From positions 1,736,001 to 1,800,000 of the forward strand of contig NZ_AP025305.1 in NCBI RefSeq assembly GCF_036492635.1: a stretch of 64,000 nt of DNA, written 5' to 3'. Position 1 is the first letter of the stretch. Each line of letters starts with the position of its first letter. Shown piece by piece: positions 43,737 through 52,899 of this stretch. A program made the position numbers and the translations under genes. Source of the stretch: Aureibacter tunicatorum. Lineage in GTDB: Bacteria > Bacteroidota > Bacteroidia > Cytophagales > Cyclobacteriaceae. The notes beneath the pieces were generated by a model. It was not told where the DNA came from. It did no database searches and saw only the letters and a program-made list of their open reading frames with translations.

Positions 43737-44714
43737 TTAATCAATATTCAATAGTTCTTGGCTTAAAACTTCTAAATCTTGTTTCATCAAATTGATGGTT
43801 GATTCCAGCTGGTCGAGCATAGAAGCTCTAAGCTCAAGATCGTCGGCATTGTAAGCTCCTCCACTGCCAAAGAGCAGTTCTTTCGTTGATATGTTTTCAT
43901 GATTGTTCAATTCTGAGAAGTCGGCCCATCGATTAGCTAATTCCGATGCCATGGACATATTAGGAGCGCCGAAAGAGTTGCTGTCGGTTAGAAAAAACCA
44001 TATCGATGGCGGGTAATAAGTAGAAACTTTCGGTTGGTTCCAAATATCAGTTAGCGGATTGTCAAGATGATTAAAATCGATGCTTTTCCCTTTTTTTAGA
44101 ATCATAAAACCTAAGGTAGCTTCAATAATTCCCGTGCCGAAACCGATATAGTCATTTGTGTTTCCTTGGTCAATGAAGGCTATCGTTAACACGGATCCCA
44201 AAGCGCCAATGACAATAGCGCTGACAGTCAGAAATGTCTCTCTTTTTGCGTCGATATCTTGCAATGAGCTGGCTATTTGTTCGGCTCTTTCTTCTTCGCA
44301 ATCCATTATGGAGGCATAGGAAGAAATCTCCAAGTTGGTGATATTGATCTTGTGGAGAATCTTTTGATAAGCTTCAATTTTAAGCAGTTTATATTCGATG
44401 TTTGAGCTAGTGTTAGCGGAATCGACATGGACGATATATTCTTCAAGTAAAGGCAAAATGCCCATAGCATTAGCGATAAATATGCTTTTTGGAGAAAAGT
44501 GATTTTGTAGACTTAATTCTATATCGTTTGTTGTCAAAGTTTGTGGGAGATCTTCAGCAGTATAAGGCTTGTGTCCGATGAGATTGCAGTTGCTGTCTTT
44601 TACTTTTTCTTGAAGCCTAGCTATTTTTTGAGCTTGGCATGAAGCAAAGAGTATCAACATTGGTATTGCAATGGCAAGTCTAGAATAAAATAATCTTTGG
44701 AGTTCTCTGCGCAT
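43737..44714 (-). CDS. hypothetical lipoprotein with an internal membrane hairpin
   Basis: Not recognised. The leader ends F-A-S-C (Cys26). The first half is helical with an all-polar coil. Residues about 163-215 contain two hydrophobic helices (V-S-A-I-V-I-G-A-L-G-S-V-L and G-I-I-E-A-T-L-G-F-M-I-L). The C-terminal part ends in a helix with coiled-coil character. It is a single gene, 22 bp... 45 bp from the AraC start but in the same direction. The function is unknown. Confidence 0.55.
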   Translation of the reverse strand: MRRELQRLFYSRLAIAIPMLILFASCQAQKIARLQEKVKDSNCNLIGHKPYTAEDLPQTLTTNDIELSLQNHFSPKSIFIANAMGILPLLEEYIVHVDSANTSSNIEYKLLKIEAYQKILHKINITNLEISSYASIMDCEEERAEQIASSLQDIDAKRETFLTVSAIVIGALGSVLTIAFIDQGNTNDYIGFGTGIIEATLGFMILKKGKSIDFNHLDNPLTDIWNQPKVSTYYPPSIWFFLTDSNSFGAPNMSMASELANRWADFSELNNHENISTKELLFGSGGAYNADDLELRASMLDQLESTINLMKQDLEVLSQELLNID

Positions 44715-45024
44715 GATTTATATTTTTAATTAGCTTTCATCTCAATTTTGGAGAGCAAAAAACGCATCATTTTATTTTGCCGGCTATGATATTGGTTCGT
44801 TGTTATTTAAAATAATATTCATATTTTTTAATTATTATAATAAGTGTGAATGAGTAGGGTGTAATTTAACATTTTGACGGAAGCAAAATTTTGTTTTTTC
44901 TAAAAACAAGCGCTTAATTTGCAGCAAATAACAAGCGATGGAGTTCGCTTTTAACCGTCTTTATTGACTGATGACTCCTGTTTTTTTGAATGCTCATATT
45001 ATTCAATAAATAAAAACAGTAGTT
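44715..45024. other. divergent intergenic region
   Basis: This 310-bp AT-rich spacer lies between the minus-strand lipoprotein and the plus-strand PepSY-like gene. TAATTTG at about 44916-44922 matches the Bacteroidota -7 element in the direction of the PepSY-like gene, with a TTG roughly 21 bases upstream, slightly wider than ideal. Nothing else was recognised. Confidence 0.4.
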
Positions 45025-45504
45025 ATGCAAAATGTAATTTCATTAATCACTTCTCGTCGTTATTATTCGACTTTATTATCGCCAATTTTCGTAGCCTTAT
45101 TTATTAGCAACAGTCATTGTTCATTGGCGGATAATTATATGGATGCCGGATCATTGCCGGAGGTTGTTCAATTGTATATCGAACTGAATTTTCCCAATCA
45201 TAAGATTGTAAAAGCCAAAAAAGAAAATGGATTCAAAAGAGTCAAGTATGAAGTAATGCTTGACAGCTACATCGAACTTGACTTTGACGAAAAAGGTGAA
45301 ATCATTGAAATTGAAAGCAATAGAGGGGTTGAAATACCTGCTAGAGCCTTGCCTCCCTTTGTTTCAGCTTATTTGGAAGTGTATATGCCTGAGAGAAGAA
45401 TAGTGGAATGGGAGAAAAAATGGAATTGGCATAAAGTGGAATTGGATAATGACTTAGAACTGTATTTTGATTTGAAAGGAAATTTCTTGAAAAAGAAATA
45501 TTAA
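45025..45504 (+). CDS. PepSY-like periplasmic protein
   Basis: The 159 residues include a signal peptide ending C-S-L-A (about residue 36) and two copies of a PepSY-like unit: V-V-Q-L-Y-I-E-L-N-F-P-N-H-K-I-V ... Y-I-E-L-D-F-D-E-K-G and V-S-A-Y-L-E-V-Y-M-P-E-R-R-I-V ... L-E-L-Y-F-D-L-K-G. This twin layout is the Bacteroidota PepSY-like family (formerly DUF2874). Such proteins sit in the periplasm, sometimes as inhibitors, but their role is mostly unknown. Confidence 0.85.
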   Translation: MQNVISLITSRRYYSTLLSPIFVALFISNSHCSLADNYMDAGSLPEVVQLYIELNFPNHKIVKAKKENGFKRVKYEVMLDSYIELDFDEKGEIIEIESNRGVEIPARALPPFVSAYLEVYMPERRIVEWEKKWNWHKVELDNDLELYFDLKGNFLKKKY

Positions 45505-45524
45505 TAGATCGGCGAGTAGGTATT

Positions 45525-45559
45525 AAAGGGAGGCTGCTATTCAAGAGCAGCCTCCCTTT
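45525..45559. terminator. bidirectional rho-independent terminator
   Basis: A 14-bp perfect stem AAAGGGAGGCTGCT / AGCAGCCTCCCTTT with a 7-base loop lies between the convergent PepSY-like and PAS/GAF genes and serves both. Confidence 0.85.
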
Positions 45560-45560
45560 A

Positions 45561-47336
45561 TCAAATAGCTTCATTAATAGAGCTTTGTTTCTCATCAATC
45601 AATTGGCATAGGCAAATCACTTTTGCCATTTTGCCATTTTCATTCTTGAAAGGGAGGTAATTTACGTCAAGAATGATGTCTTCGCCATTAGCTTTTTGAC
45701 GAATGACTTTTCGATTGTATTTTCCATTGACAAGCAGTATGTTCCAGATGTCATTATGATTCATCCTGTTTTGAACTTCAAAATTGAACGAGTCGATATT
45801 AGCCCCGATGATATCTTGTTCGCTTATACCAGTCAAGCTTGTGAGAAAATCATTGACATGAGTGATAATGCCTTTATCATTGAATTCTATCACACCCATG
45901 ATTTGACTTATGGCGTTGGTGATGCCGTATATTTCGTTTCTTTGGTGTTCGAGTTCTACTTGGATCATGCTCATTTCTTCTATTCGCTCTCGAAGCTCTT
46001 TTTCTTGAGACTGAATTTCCTCCAGGCTTTGCTTGAGGTTTTCTTCCACGCCTTTGGTGTCAGTTATATCTTGAGCGATAGCGACTATTTGATGCAATTG
46101 ATTGTCTTTGTCGAAAATTGGAGTCATGCTTTCGCTGACCCAGCGAGTTACTCCATTGACTGTGATTTTACTTTCTTTGGACAAAGATTTGCCCGATTCA
46201 CAGCCTTTCCAAAGCTTGAAATCTTCCCTTCTGATTCCGATTAATTGCTCCATTGGGGCTTGGAATAGATCGCAAGCGAATTGATTTGCATCTAATATTA
46301 TGCCTTCGGTGTCCAATAAGGCATAAATGGAATTGGCTTTGATGGCCTTAAGGGTTTCTTCATTGGCTTTGACTTGTTCGGCAAGCACCTCATTGGCTTC
46401 GCTGATTTCAGCAGTTTTGTTTTTGACTTCTATTTCAAGCTGATCTTTAAGATTGATAAGTTCTTGTTGTCTGGCTTCCATTTCTTCTTGAGTAGCTTTA
46501 AGCTCTTCGGTGTTTTGCCTTAGTTCTTCTTCTTGAGCTTTCAGCATTTCAGTTTGTTTTTGGGATTCCAGAAGCAGTCTTTTTGTTTTCAGATTGTTTT
46601 GAATATTGTATATAGTAGCACCGATATATTTTCCGAGGAGCTCAAGAAATTTGATGACATGATCTTCCATGACTTCAAAACTAGCCACCTCTATTACTCC
46701 CATAGGGCTATCGTCATGAAGCACAGGGAACATCACAATGTTGCGAGGGTTGCTTTCGCCAAGACCGGATGTAATGCTTACATAATTTTCAGGGATGTCT
46801 GTCAGGAAGATGGTGGATTTGTTCAAAATCACATCCCCGATTAGAGAGGTTTTTAGATCGATTTTCTTATCAAAATATTTCTTCCTATTGTATGCGATGC
46901 AAGACTGCTGTTCCAGCCACTCTTCGTCTGCTGATTTTTTAAGCATGAAAAAGGCGGCTTGGTTGGCATTTACATATTCTATGATATGACGAAGCAGTTT
47001 GTCTCCGAGTTTTTCAAAAGAACTGTGCTTTTCTCTGAGAATGTTATTAAATAAGTCGAGTCCTTCTTTTTCCCAGATTCTTAGATTGTTGGAATGATCT
47101 GCTTGAATGATTTCTTTGTGTAGGTTCTTGAGTGAGATTTGCAGTTCGGACTCGTTGTCAAAACATATTTCCTTCTTTTTATTGGAAATATCTTTAATGA
47201 GACTTTGAACCGTTTTCATCTCTGATACAGAATGAGATTGAAAATCAAGCAAGCCGTTGAGCTTGTCTTTTGGAATGAATGAAAATGGTAAATTCATGAC
47301 GTAATGAGATTTTATTAAAGTCTCCAATGGAGACAT
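45561..47336 (-). CDS. GAF-PAS-PAS sensory protein without kinase or cyclase domain
   Basis: Up to 591 residues (alternative start ATG 47295-47297). The order is a helical N-terminus, a GAF domain (about 110-245; S-L-I-G-D-V-I-L-N-K-S, G-V-I-E-V-A-S-F), a coiled coil (about 255-325, heavily E/Q), then a PAS domain (S-I-Y-A-L-L-D-T-E-G-I-I) with its PAC tail, a second coiled coil, and a final PAS (I-G-V-I-E-F-N-D-K-G-I-I) ending close to the C-terminus. There is no HisKA/HATPase, GGDEF or SpoIIE domain. It probably senses and signals through another protein. The GAF/PAS/coil layout is like Cytophagales hybrid kinases that have lost their output. Confidence 0.85.
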   Translation of the reverse strand: MSPLETLIKSHYVMNLPFSFIPKDKLNGLLDFQSHSVSEMKTVQSLIKDISNKKKEICFDNESELQISLKNLHKEIIQADHSNNLRIWEKEGLDLFNNILREKHSSFEKLGDKLLRHIIEYVNANQAAFFMLKKSADEEWLEQQSCIAYNRKKYFDKKIDLKTSLIGDVILNKSTIFLTDIPENYVSITSGLGESNPRNIVMFPVLHDDSPMGVIEVASFEVMEDHVIKFLELLGKYIGATIYNIQNNLKTKRLLLESQKQTEMLKAQEEELRQNTEELKATQEEMEARQQELINLKDQLEIEVKNKTAEISEANEVLAEQVKANEETLKAIKANSIYALLDTEGIILDANQFACDLFQAPMEQLIGIRREDFKLWKGCESGKSLSKESKITVNGVTRWVSESMTPIFDKDNQLHQIVAIAQDITDTKGVEENLKQSLEEIQSQEKELRERIEEMSMIQVELEHQRNEIYGITNAISQIMGVIEFNDKGIITHVNDFLTSLTGISEQDIIGANIDSFNFEVQNRMNHNDIWNILLVNGKYNRKVIRQKANGEDIILDVNYLPFKNENGKMAKVICLCQLIDEKQSSINEAI

Positions 47337-47496
47337 AAGATTTCAATTGGAATTCTCTTATGTTAGTGTAGTCATGATTTGTTTTGTTCTTATGCTATAT
47401 AATAATTTTGAGTTTTATTTCTATAACATGTGTGTTAATCATGTTTTAAATTTGATAAATATAATTAATGGAGAGGTAATAGCAATTGCGTTTGAT

Positions 47497-48414
47497 TTAT
47501 TTCAATATGCTGATATTGATCCTGATGAATAGTTTTTCGTTAAAATTCGTTTCCAATACTCTTGCATTCGTAGCGTCAAATGTTTCTAGTCTGTTGAGCA
47601 ATACTGCCCCAGCTGTAAGGTCCATGTATAAGCTTTTGTAGACATTGAATTGAAATTTGGGGCCTACAGTGAATCTTGTGTAACCAATCTTTTGAAAGTT
47701 GGAGTTGGAATTGCCGGCAGCGTAGAAGTTGTGCAAACTCCCAAACATGGAGGCGTACAGACCTATATTTGATTTTTTGAAATGCCTGAATCCTGAGACA
47801 AAGCCTGGAAGTACAGTGTACACAGACCAATTGTTTTTCTTGTAGCTATAGCTGAAAATAGGCAAAACCAAGCCTCTTCCAAACCTAGCGTTGAACATGA
47901 GTCCAAATCCATATTCTTTGTACGGATTTGCTCTTTTAAGCGCCAAGAATGTGGATTGAATATTTAAGTCTTCTTTGGTGATTTCCTTATCCAAGTCCGA
48001 TGAAAGAGTAGGGGTGATAAGCACAGTTGCTTTCCATCTTTTGGGTAGTATGGAGATGATTCCTGTGCTATAAGATATTGAATATAATTCTTCTTTAATG
48101 GTTTTGACTTCGCTTTTGTATGAGCTTCTAAGGATGTTGAAATTGAGTCCATTATAGAGGAAAAGCTTTTTTTCTTTGAGTTTTACTGGCATGTTTAGAA
48201 GAAGCTGTGTTTCTGTCATTCCTACAGATCCTTTGTCAGGATCATTTTGTACTCTTGAGTCAGTGTAGATTGTATGACTGGCAGATGCTATTGGGAATTT
48301 GAATAGAGGCTTGTACTTAACAGTATCTGATTTCTCAGAATTTGCTTGCCCATGTGATATGTTGATAAGAATGATATTGAGCAATGCTGCAATAAAGTAT
48401 TTAGGGGTAATCAT
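47497..48414 (-). CDS. outer-membrane beta-barrel protein (DUF6268-like)
   Basis: The 305 residues include a signal peptide ending S-H-G-Q. The remainder is a run of alternating amphipathic strands with aromatic girdles (N-M-P-V-K-L-K-E-K-K-L-F-L-Y-N-G-L-N-F) and a C-terminal strand ending in I-R-I-N-I-S-I-L-K. It resembles the DUF6268 Bacteroidota barrel family. No enzymatic motif. Isolated gene, upstream of the PAS/GAF gene but 160 bp away. Confidence 0.75.
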   Translation of the reverse strand: MITPKYFIAALLNIILINISHGQANSEKSDTVKYKPLFKFPIASASHTIYTDSRVQNDPDKGSVGMTETQLLLNMPVKLKEKKLFLYNGLNFNILRSSYKSEVKTIKEELYSISYSTGIISILPKRWKATVLITPTLSSDLDKEITKEDLNIQSTFLALKRANPYKEYGFGLMFNARFGRGLVLPIFSYSYKKNNWSVYTVLPGFVSGFRHFKKSNIGLYASMFGSLHNFYAAGNSNSNFQKIGYTRFTVGPKFQFNVYKSLYMDLTAGAVLLNRLETFDATNARVLETNFNEKLFIRINISILK

Positions 48415-48553
48415 GAATGTGGTTTAGCTTGTTGAATAGCGCATTTTTGTTGTTTGGGAATACGCACATTGTAACAAATTAAGCATTTATTTTTATAATC
48501 TGATTTTATTTTATCTAAATTATAAGTCTTTTCATAATTATTTGAGAATAAAA

Positions 48554-48579
48554 ATGCCCATGATTGTGGACATGGGCAA
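48554..48579 (-). terminator. rho-independent terminator after the DUF4173-like gene
   Basis: TTGCCCATG and CATGGGCAA-type arms pair around an 8-base loop; on the minus strand they are followed by TTTTTATT, about 35 bp past the stop. Confidence 0.75.
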
Positions 48580-48614
48580 TGAATTATATTATAGGTGTGT
48601 TGGTGTTAAAGCAA

Positions 48615-49991
48615 CTATTTAGTAGCGTATTGGTTGATGTGTAAATTCCATTCTTTCCAACTATTATTGTTGGCTTGTTGTTCCAATTCTTTTATGCGGT
48701 AGCGTGTAATGTCGTATACGATATAGTTTTTTTCGTTTTTGTTGTTTAAATAGTTTGAAATCGCATGATAGTCCGGGTTTTTTAAGCTCAGCAAGTAGTC
48801 GATATCTTTGGTTTGAGAATATTCCAAATTATAAAAAGTTATTGCTTTGTCAAATGGAATTAGACTTGTGAAGATTCCAAATAGAAAAGCGTAAGCAACA
48901 GTTCTGTTGAAGTATAGCCAGTTAGTGTAGGGCTTTTTGATTTTCCATAAGGAGAGAGTAAGCCCTATCAAAGTGCAAAGCAAGAATAAGAATACAGCTA
49001 CTCTTTTGTAAGTCAGACCATATGCTTCGACATAAATGAGATTTTTATAGCATGTAATGAATGCCAATGCGATATTTTGCAATATCCACATGTTGCAAGC
49101 GAGTCGCAGATGTTTGACTTTTTGATGAAAGTTCAATCTATTTCTATAAAAATAAAGAATCATTCCAATAGCAAGGCAAATAGCGATGATCAACGTGTAG
49201 AAGCCTTCATGAACATAAGATGAAAAGCTCATTCCTTCTGGAAGCTTTTTGGTTGATATGGTTATAAGGTCCAATGCGTTGACAAGTAGCAGAATCACGG
49301 TGATGCTCCAGATGCTAGCTTTTGCTATGGAAAACTCTTTTTCATCTTTTGGGTTGATATTGCTTTTTTCTAGATGTTGTTTTTTGCCATTGTATTTTTT
49401 TAAAGACTCATTTACTCTAGACTCTGCCAAGCCAAATATTATTACAAAGAGTATTAAACAATTGATAATAAGGCCAAAGTTGAGAGAAGGCAATTCGATC
49501 ATTGATAAATAAGAGGCGAAGATTGCATTGCCTGAAGAATACAGAGTAATGAATATTAAGCAAATCAGAAACGTGATAAATGCAATGTAAAATTTAGACT
49601 TCCAGTCTTGAGCTTTTTCAGAATTTGTGATCTTTTTAAAAAAGCTGATTTGATTTTTAGGGCTTTCAAATATTGCTATCAAGCTTTGCAAGGGAATGAG
49701 CAAAGGTTTCAATGGATTTGCTAATAGTATCCACATGGAAAAGTAGCTAATCATCCAAATATACAACGAGATTTGTTGAGGGAATAGCATTAATGAGAAG
49801 CTTGATAATATGCTAGGCAAGATGGCTATTAATTTATTTTGGGTGGAAGCCTTATTATGGATTGCAATTGCGGAGATAGCTGAAACACTAGAGAACAAGA
49901 GGTAATTAATGCCTATGGTATTGTCATAAAGCAAATAAGTGCCAGTTATTGCAAGTGTCGCAGCAATGATCGCTTTTTGTAGTTCAGTCAT
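48615..49991 (-). CDS. polytopic membrane protein (DUF4153/DUF4173-like)
   Basis: The start is ATG 49989-49991 (M-T-E-L-Q); the in-frame ATG 60 bp upstream is less likely. There are 458 residues with about 11 hydrophobic helices and a C-terminal soluble tail of about 60 residues (I-D-Y-L-L-S-L-K-N-P-D-Y ... I-T-R-Y-R-I-K-E-L-E). This is the layout of DUF4173 proteins of Bacteroidota. The function of the family is not known. The gene is monocistronic. Confidence 0.75.
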   Translation of the reverse strand: MTELQKAIIAATLAITGTYLLYDNTIGINYLLFSSVSAISAIAIHNKASTQNKLIAILPSILSSFSLMLFPQQISLYIWMISYFSMWILLANPLKPLLIPLQSLIAIFESPKNQISFFKKITNSEKAQDWKSKFYIAFITFLICLIFITLYSSGNAIFASYLSMIELPSLNFGLIINCLILFVIIFGLAESRVNESLKKYNGKKQHLEKSNINPKDEKEFSIAKASIWSITVILLLVNALDLITISTKKLPEGMSFSSYVHEGFYTLIIAICLAIGMILYFYRNRLNFHQKVKHLRLACNMWILQNIALAFITCYKNLIYVEAYGLTYKRVAVFLFLLCTLIGLTLSLWKIKKPYTNWLYFNRTVAYAFLFGIFTSLIPFDKAITFYNLEYSQTKDIDYLLSLKNPDYHAISNYLNNKNEKNYIVYDITRYRIKELEQQANNNSWKEWNLHINQYATK

Positions 49992-50162
49992 GATTAATGA
50001 TTTTAAAGTGCTTTGTTTTTCAAAGTAAATTGAAAAATAGATTAATCGCAACTAAAATATTTTAAATTTAGTTGGTAATTGTTTTTGGCTTAGAGAAAAT
50101 TAGTGGATTGAAGGGTGGATTATTAATATGCCTATTTATGAATGCTGGCGATGGAGTTGAAA

Positions 50163-50189
50163 AAAGCATGCTACAAACGCATGCTTTTA
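50163..50189 (-). terminator. rho-independent terminator after the P450 gene
   Basis: AAAAGCATGC pairs exactly with GCATGCTTTT around a 7-base loop, about 20 bp beyond the P450 stop. Confidence 0.8.
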
Positions 50190-50209
50190 ATGAGCTATGA
50201 TAATGTCTA

Positions 50210-51544
50210 TTATCGAGCGCTAATGTTTGCTCGAATAATTTGAGTAGGTCTTAGTGTCAAAACAGCCTTGGCGTTAACATTTTTGTCTACTAATTCAAGG
50301 TTGAAGTTTTTGAGCATCTTGGCAAGTAGCAATACGCCTTCAGCCATGGCGAAGTGGTTGCCTATGCACTTTCGAGAACCTGCTCCAAAGGGAACGTATT
50401 GGCATTTATGCATATCTTTGTTGTCTCCATTGTAAAATCTGTAAGGGTCAAAAGTGTCAGGTTTTTTCCAATACGTTGAGTTTCTGTGCAGTCCGCTAAT
50501 GAAGATGGCTATGTCGCTGCCCTTAGGAAATGAAAAATTACTGGCTTCAACATTCTCAAGCGGAATCCTTCCAATAGACCATGCGCTTGGGTACATTCTG
50601 AGCCCTTCTTCAAATATCGCTTTGACAAATGGAAGTTTTTCTGTCAATTGATAACCGGAAACATTATCGGTGTAGTTTGTGTCGATTTCCTCGATGGCTT
50701 TGCTTAAGTGTTCAGGATGTTTGCAGAGCTCGGCCAAAGTAAAGCTCAAAGCGGAAGCGGTGGTTTCATGCCCCGCAATCATGGTGGTGATGACTTCATC
50801 CCTGACATCTTTGAGACTGAAAGGCTTGTCTTCATCATTCATGGCTCCGATAAGCATATCCAATAAGTTGTATCTGCCTTTTTCTTCCTCAGGCATATTT
50901 ATTCTTTCATTGGTGAGCTTGAAGATGATATCATCGAATCTTTGCCTGCTTTCCTCGAAACTTTTGTTTTTACCATTCCAATTGGCGCTAAGCGCATAGA
51001 AAGGGTTCCAAAACTTTTTAATGATATGCTCAAGTGAAAATGTCAAGTCCTCGTAGATCTTTTCAGAATCGATCTGTACTTGATTTCCAAACATTGTTCG
51101 AAGTATGATTTTCAAGGTAATGTCCATCATTGTTCGGTCCAAGTCAATTTGCTTTTTGCTTTGGAGGTCAATAATGAATTCATCCACGCATTCTTCCATT
51201 TCTTCGAAAATGTTCTTGATGGCGTTTTTTTGGAAAGCAGGGTTCATCTTTACCCTTTTTCTTTTCCATGTTTCGCCTTCAGCGCTGATCAAGCCGTCTC
51301 CCCCAAGTTCTTTAAGTATCTCATAGGCTTCTGACTTTTTGAAGCTTTTTTGTTGCTTTACTAGAATTTCTTCCGTGACTTTAGGGCAAGAAATAAGGTA
51401 AATGGTTTTAATTCCAGTGTTGATTTTAATGACATCGCCTTTATCTCTAGAAGCATCCATTAAAAAATCCAAGGTATTGTTGCTAAGGGATTGGATGTTT
51501 GAAAACCAGTTTTTACCGGCAGTTGGAATTTGATTTGTAGACAT
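50210..51544 (-). CDS. cytochrome P450
   Basis: The 444-residue protein has the P450 landmarks: I-helix A-G-H-E-T-T-A-S, K-helix E-E-G-L-R (ExxR), and the heme loop F-G-A-G-S-R-K-C-I-G-N (axial Cys393). There is no fused reductase, so it needs a separate ferredoxin or flavodoxin partner, and none is nearby. No signal or membrane anchor. It resembles the CYP102-heme/CYP4-like bacterial group acting on fatty or terpenoid substrates, but the substrate is not predictable. Confidence 0.94.
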   Translation of the reverse strand: MSTNQIPTAGKNWFSNIQSLSNNTLDFLMDASRDKGDVIKINTGIKTIYLISCPKVTEEILVKQQKSFKKSEAYEILKELGGDGLISAEGETWKRKRVKMNPAFQKNAIKNIFEEMEECVDEFIIDLQSKKQIDLDRTMMDITLKIILRTMFGNQVQIDSEKIYEDLTFSLEHIIKKFWNPFYALSANWNGKNKSFEESRQRFDDIIFKLTNERINMPEEEKGRYNLLDMLIGAMNDEDKPFSLKDVRDEVITTMIAGHETTASALSFTLAELCKHPEHLSKAIEEIDTNYTDNVSGYQLTEKLPFVKAIFEEGLRMYPSAWSIGRIPLENVEASNFSFPKGSDIAIFISGLHRNSTYWKKPDTFDPYRFYNGDNKDMHKCQYVPFGAGSRKCIGNHFAMAEGVLLLAKMLKNFNLELVDKNVNAKAVLTLRPTQIIRANISAR

Positions 51545-51671
51545 TAATTTTGTTATTGTTTGTAGTGGCCCACAATATAATTGAATTAGTTCATACTAGT
51601 ATCCATTTGCCTATTTTTTAACTCTTGATTAATGCTACATTTTTTCGTTGAAATGTGATTTAAGTAAAGGG

Positions 51672-51716
51672 AAAAAGCTCCGACAAGTTTATAAAATAGA
51701 ATATTTGTCAGAGCTT
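51672..51716 (-). terminator. terminator after aroB
   Basis: On the minus strand AAGCTCTGACAA pairs with TTGTCGGAGCTT, with one G-T/mismatch and a long A/T loop, then a TTTTT run. It lies 25 bp after the aroB stop. Confidence 0.6.
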
Positions 51717-51740
51717 AAGAGTATTTTGCAAAGCTAGTTG

Positions 51741-52781
51741 CTAAGCTTCCAAACTATTGTAATAGTTTATCGCATTTCTAATGTCTTCACCGTTTATTGG
51801 AATATCAAAGGTGCATTCTCCAGATTTTTTCAATAGAGAAGCCAATACTACATTTCCTTTGTTCTTCTTGTCTTGAAGCGTGTGAAGTATGATAGCTTCG
51901 AATTCACTTTCAGGTATTGGATGATGTCCGTATTGTGATAAAATGAACGAGCTAATGGTATTCAAATCTTCCGAAGCAAGACCGCACTTTTCCACTGAGA
52001 GAAAAGCTTCCGTTATCATGCCGATGGCAATGGCTTCACCATGAAGTTTTCGACCTTCAGGAGCATGTAGATAATGGCTTTCGATAGCATGGCCGATGGT
52101 GTGGCCGAAGTTTAATATTTTTCTCAATCCTTTTTCCGTAGGATCTTCTTCTACCACATTGTATTTGATGCCTACAGAGTGAGGAATAACTTTTTCGTAT
52201 TCCAAATTGTCAAAGTTATGCTGTTTTATATTCAACCAATGTTGTTGGTCAGCGATAAGGCCGTGTTTGATCACTTCGGCAAATCCAGACCTTAGCTCTC
52301 TTTGATCAAGAGTCTTAAGGAAAACGGGGTTGATGATGACAAGCTTAGGTTCTTGAAAGACTCCGATATGGTTTTTGTAAACACCAAAATCAATTCCAAG
52401 TTTTCCGCCAACGCTAGCGTCGACTTGTGAAAGCAGGGTAGTAGGGAAATTGATGAATTCTATGCCTCTTTTGTAAGTGGAAGCGCAAAATCCTCCCATG
52501 TCTCCGATCACACCGCCTCCAAGATTGATATGGAGAGATTTTCTGTCCATAGCGTAATCAGTCATTTCTTGCCAAATATGAGCGCAAGTTTGAAGCGTTT
52601 TGTTTTCTTCCCCGCTTTGAATGCGTATCAGGCGATGAGCTGGAAGAAGGTCTTTGACTAATGGGTAGCAATGCTCTTCAGTGTTCTCATCCACCAATAG
52701 GGATATTTTTGAATAGGTATTGTTTTCAAAAAAGTTGTCTATGGAAGCTTTTAGGTCTTGGCTAAATTCTACTTTATCCAT
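51741..52781 (-). CDS. aroB: 3-dehydroquinate synthase
   Basis: This is the second shikimate step: DAHP to 3-dehydroquinate, with NAD and Zn/Co. The 346 residues start at ATG 52779-52781. Key regions: N-L-G-G-G-V-I-G-D-M-G-G-F (nucleotide loop), R-S-G-F-A-E-V-I-K-H-G (Glu metal ligand) and F-G-H-T-I-G-H-A-I-E and L-H-G-E-A-I (His ligands). The upstream extension (to 52823) would place its first codons in the hairpin at 52816-52840 and is not needed by the family. The DAHP synthase gene lies upstream in the same direction, with a terminator-like hairpin between. Confidence 0.95.
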   Translation of the reverse strand: MDKVEFSQDLKASIDNFFENNTYSKISLLVDENTEEHCYPLVKDLLPAHRLIRIQSGEENKTLQTCAHIWQEMTDYAMDRKSLHINLGGGVIGDMGGFCASTYKRGIEFINFPTTLLSQVDASVGGKLGIDFGVYKNHIGVFQEPKLVIINPVFLKTLDQRELRSGFAEVIKHGLIADQQHWLNIKQHNFDNLEYEKVIPHSVGIKYNVVEEDPTEKGLRKILNFGHTIGHAIESHYLHAPEGRKLHGEAIAIGMITEAFLSVEKCGLASEDLNTISSFILSQYGHHPIPESEFEAIILHTLQDKKNKGNVVLASLLKKSGECTFDIPINGEDIRNAINYYNSLEA

Positions 52782-52815
52782 TTTGATCTTTTCTTTTGTA
52801 GTCTGCATATAATAA

Positions 52816-52840
52816 AAGCACAAGCGATATGCCTGTGCTT
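52816..52840 (-). terminator. hairpin between the DAHP synthase gene and aroB
   Basis: On the minus strand AAGCACAGGC pairs roughly with GC-TTGTGCTT around ATATC, followed by TTTATT. It ends at or just before aroB's leader, so it may terminate or attenuate read-through into aroB. Confidence 0.6.
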
Positions 52841-52899
52841 CTATATGAATTAAGACTTTGCCGGCATGCCGAAAAAGTCAATGATTGCATGTTTGAAGA

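Noticed and set aside
52782-52823. 14-residue N-terminal extension of aroB
   Set aside because: Its codons run into a terminator-like hairpin, and the shorter form agrees with the usual AroB start.
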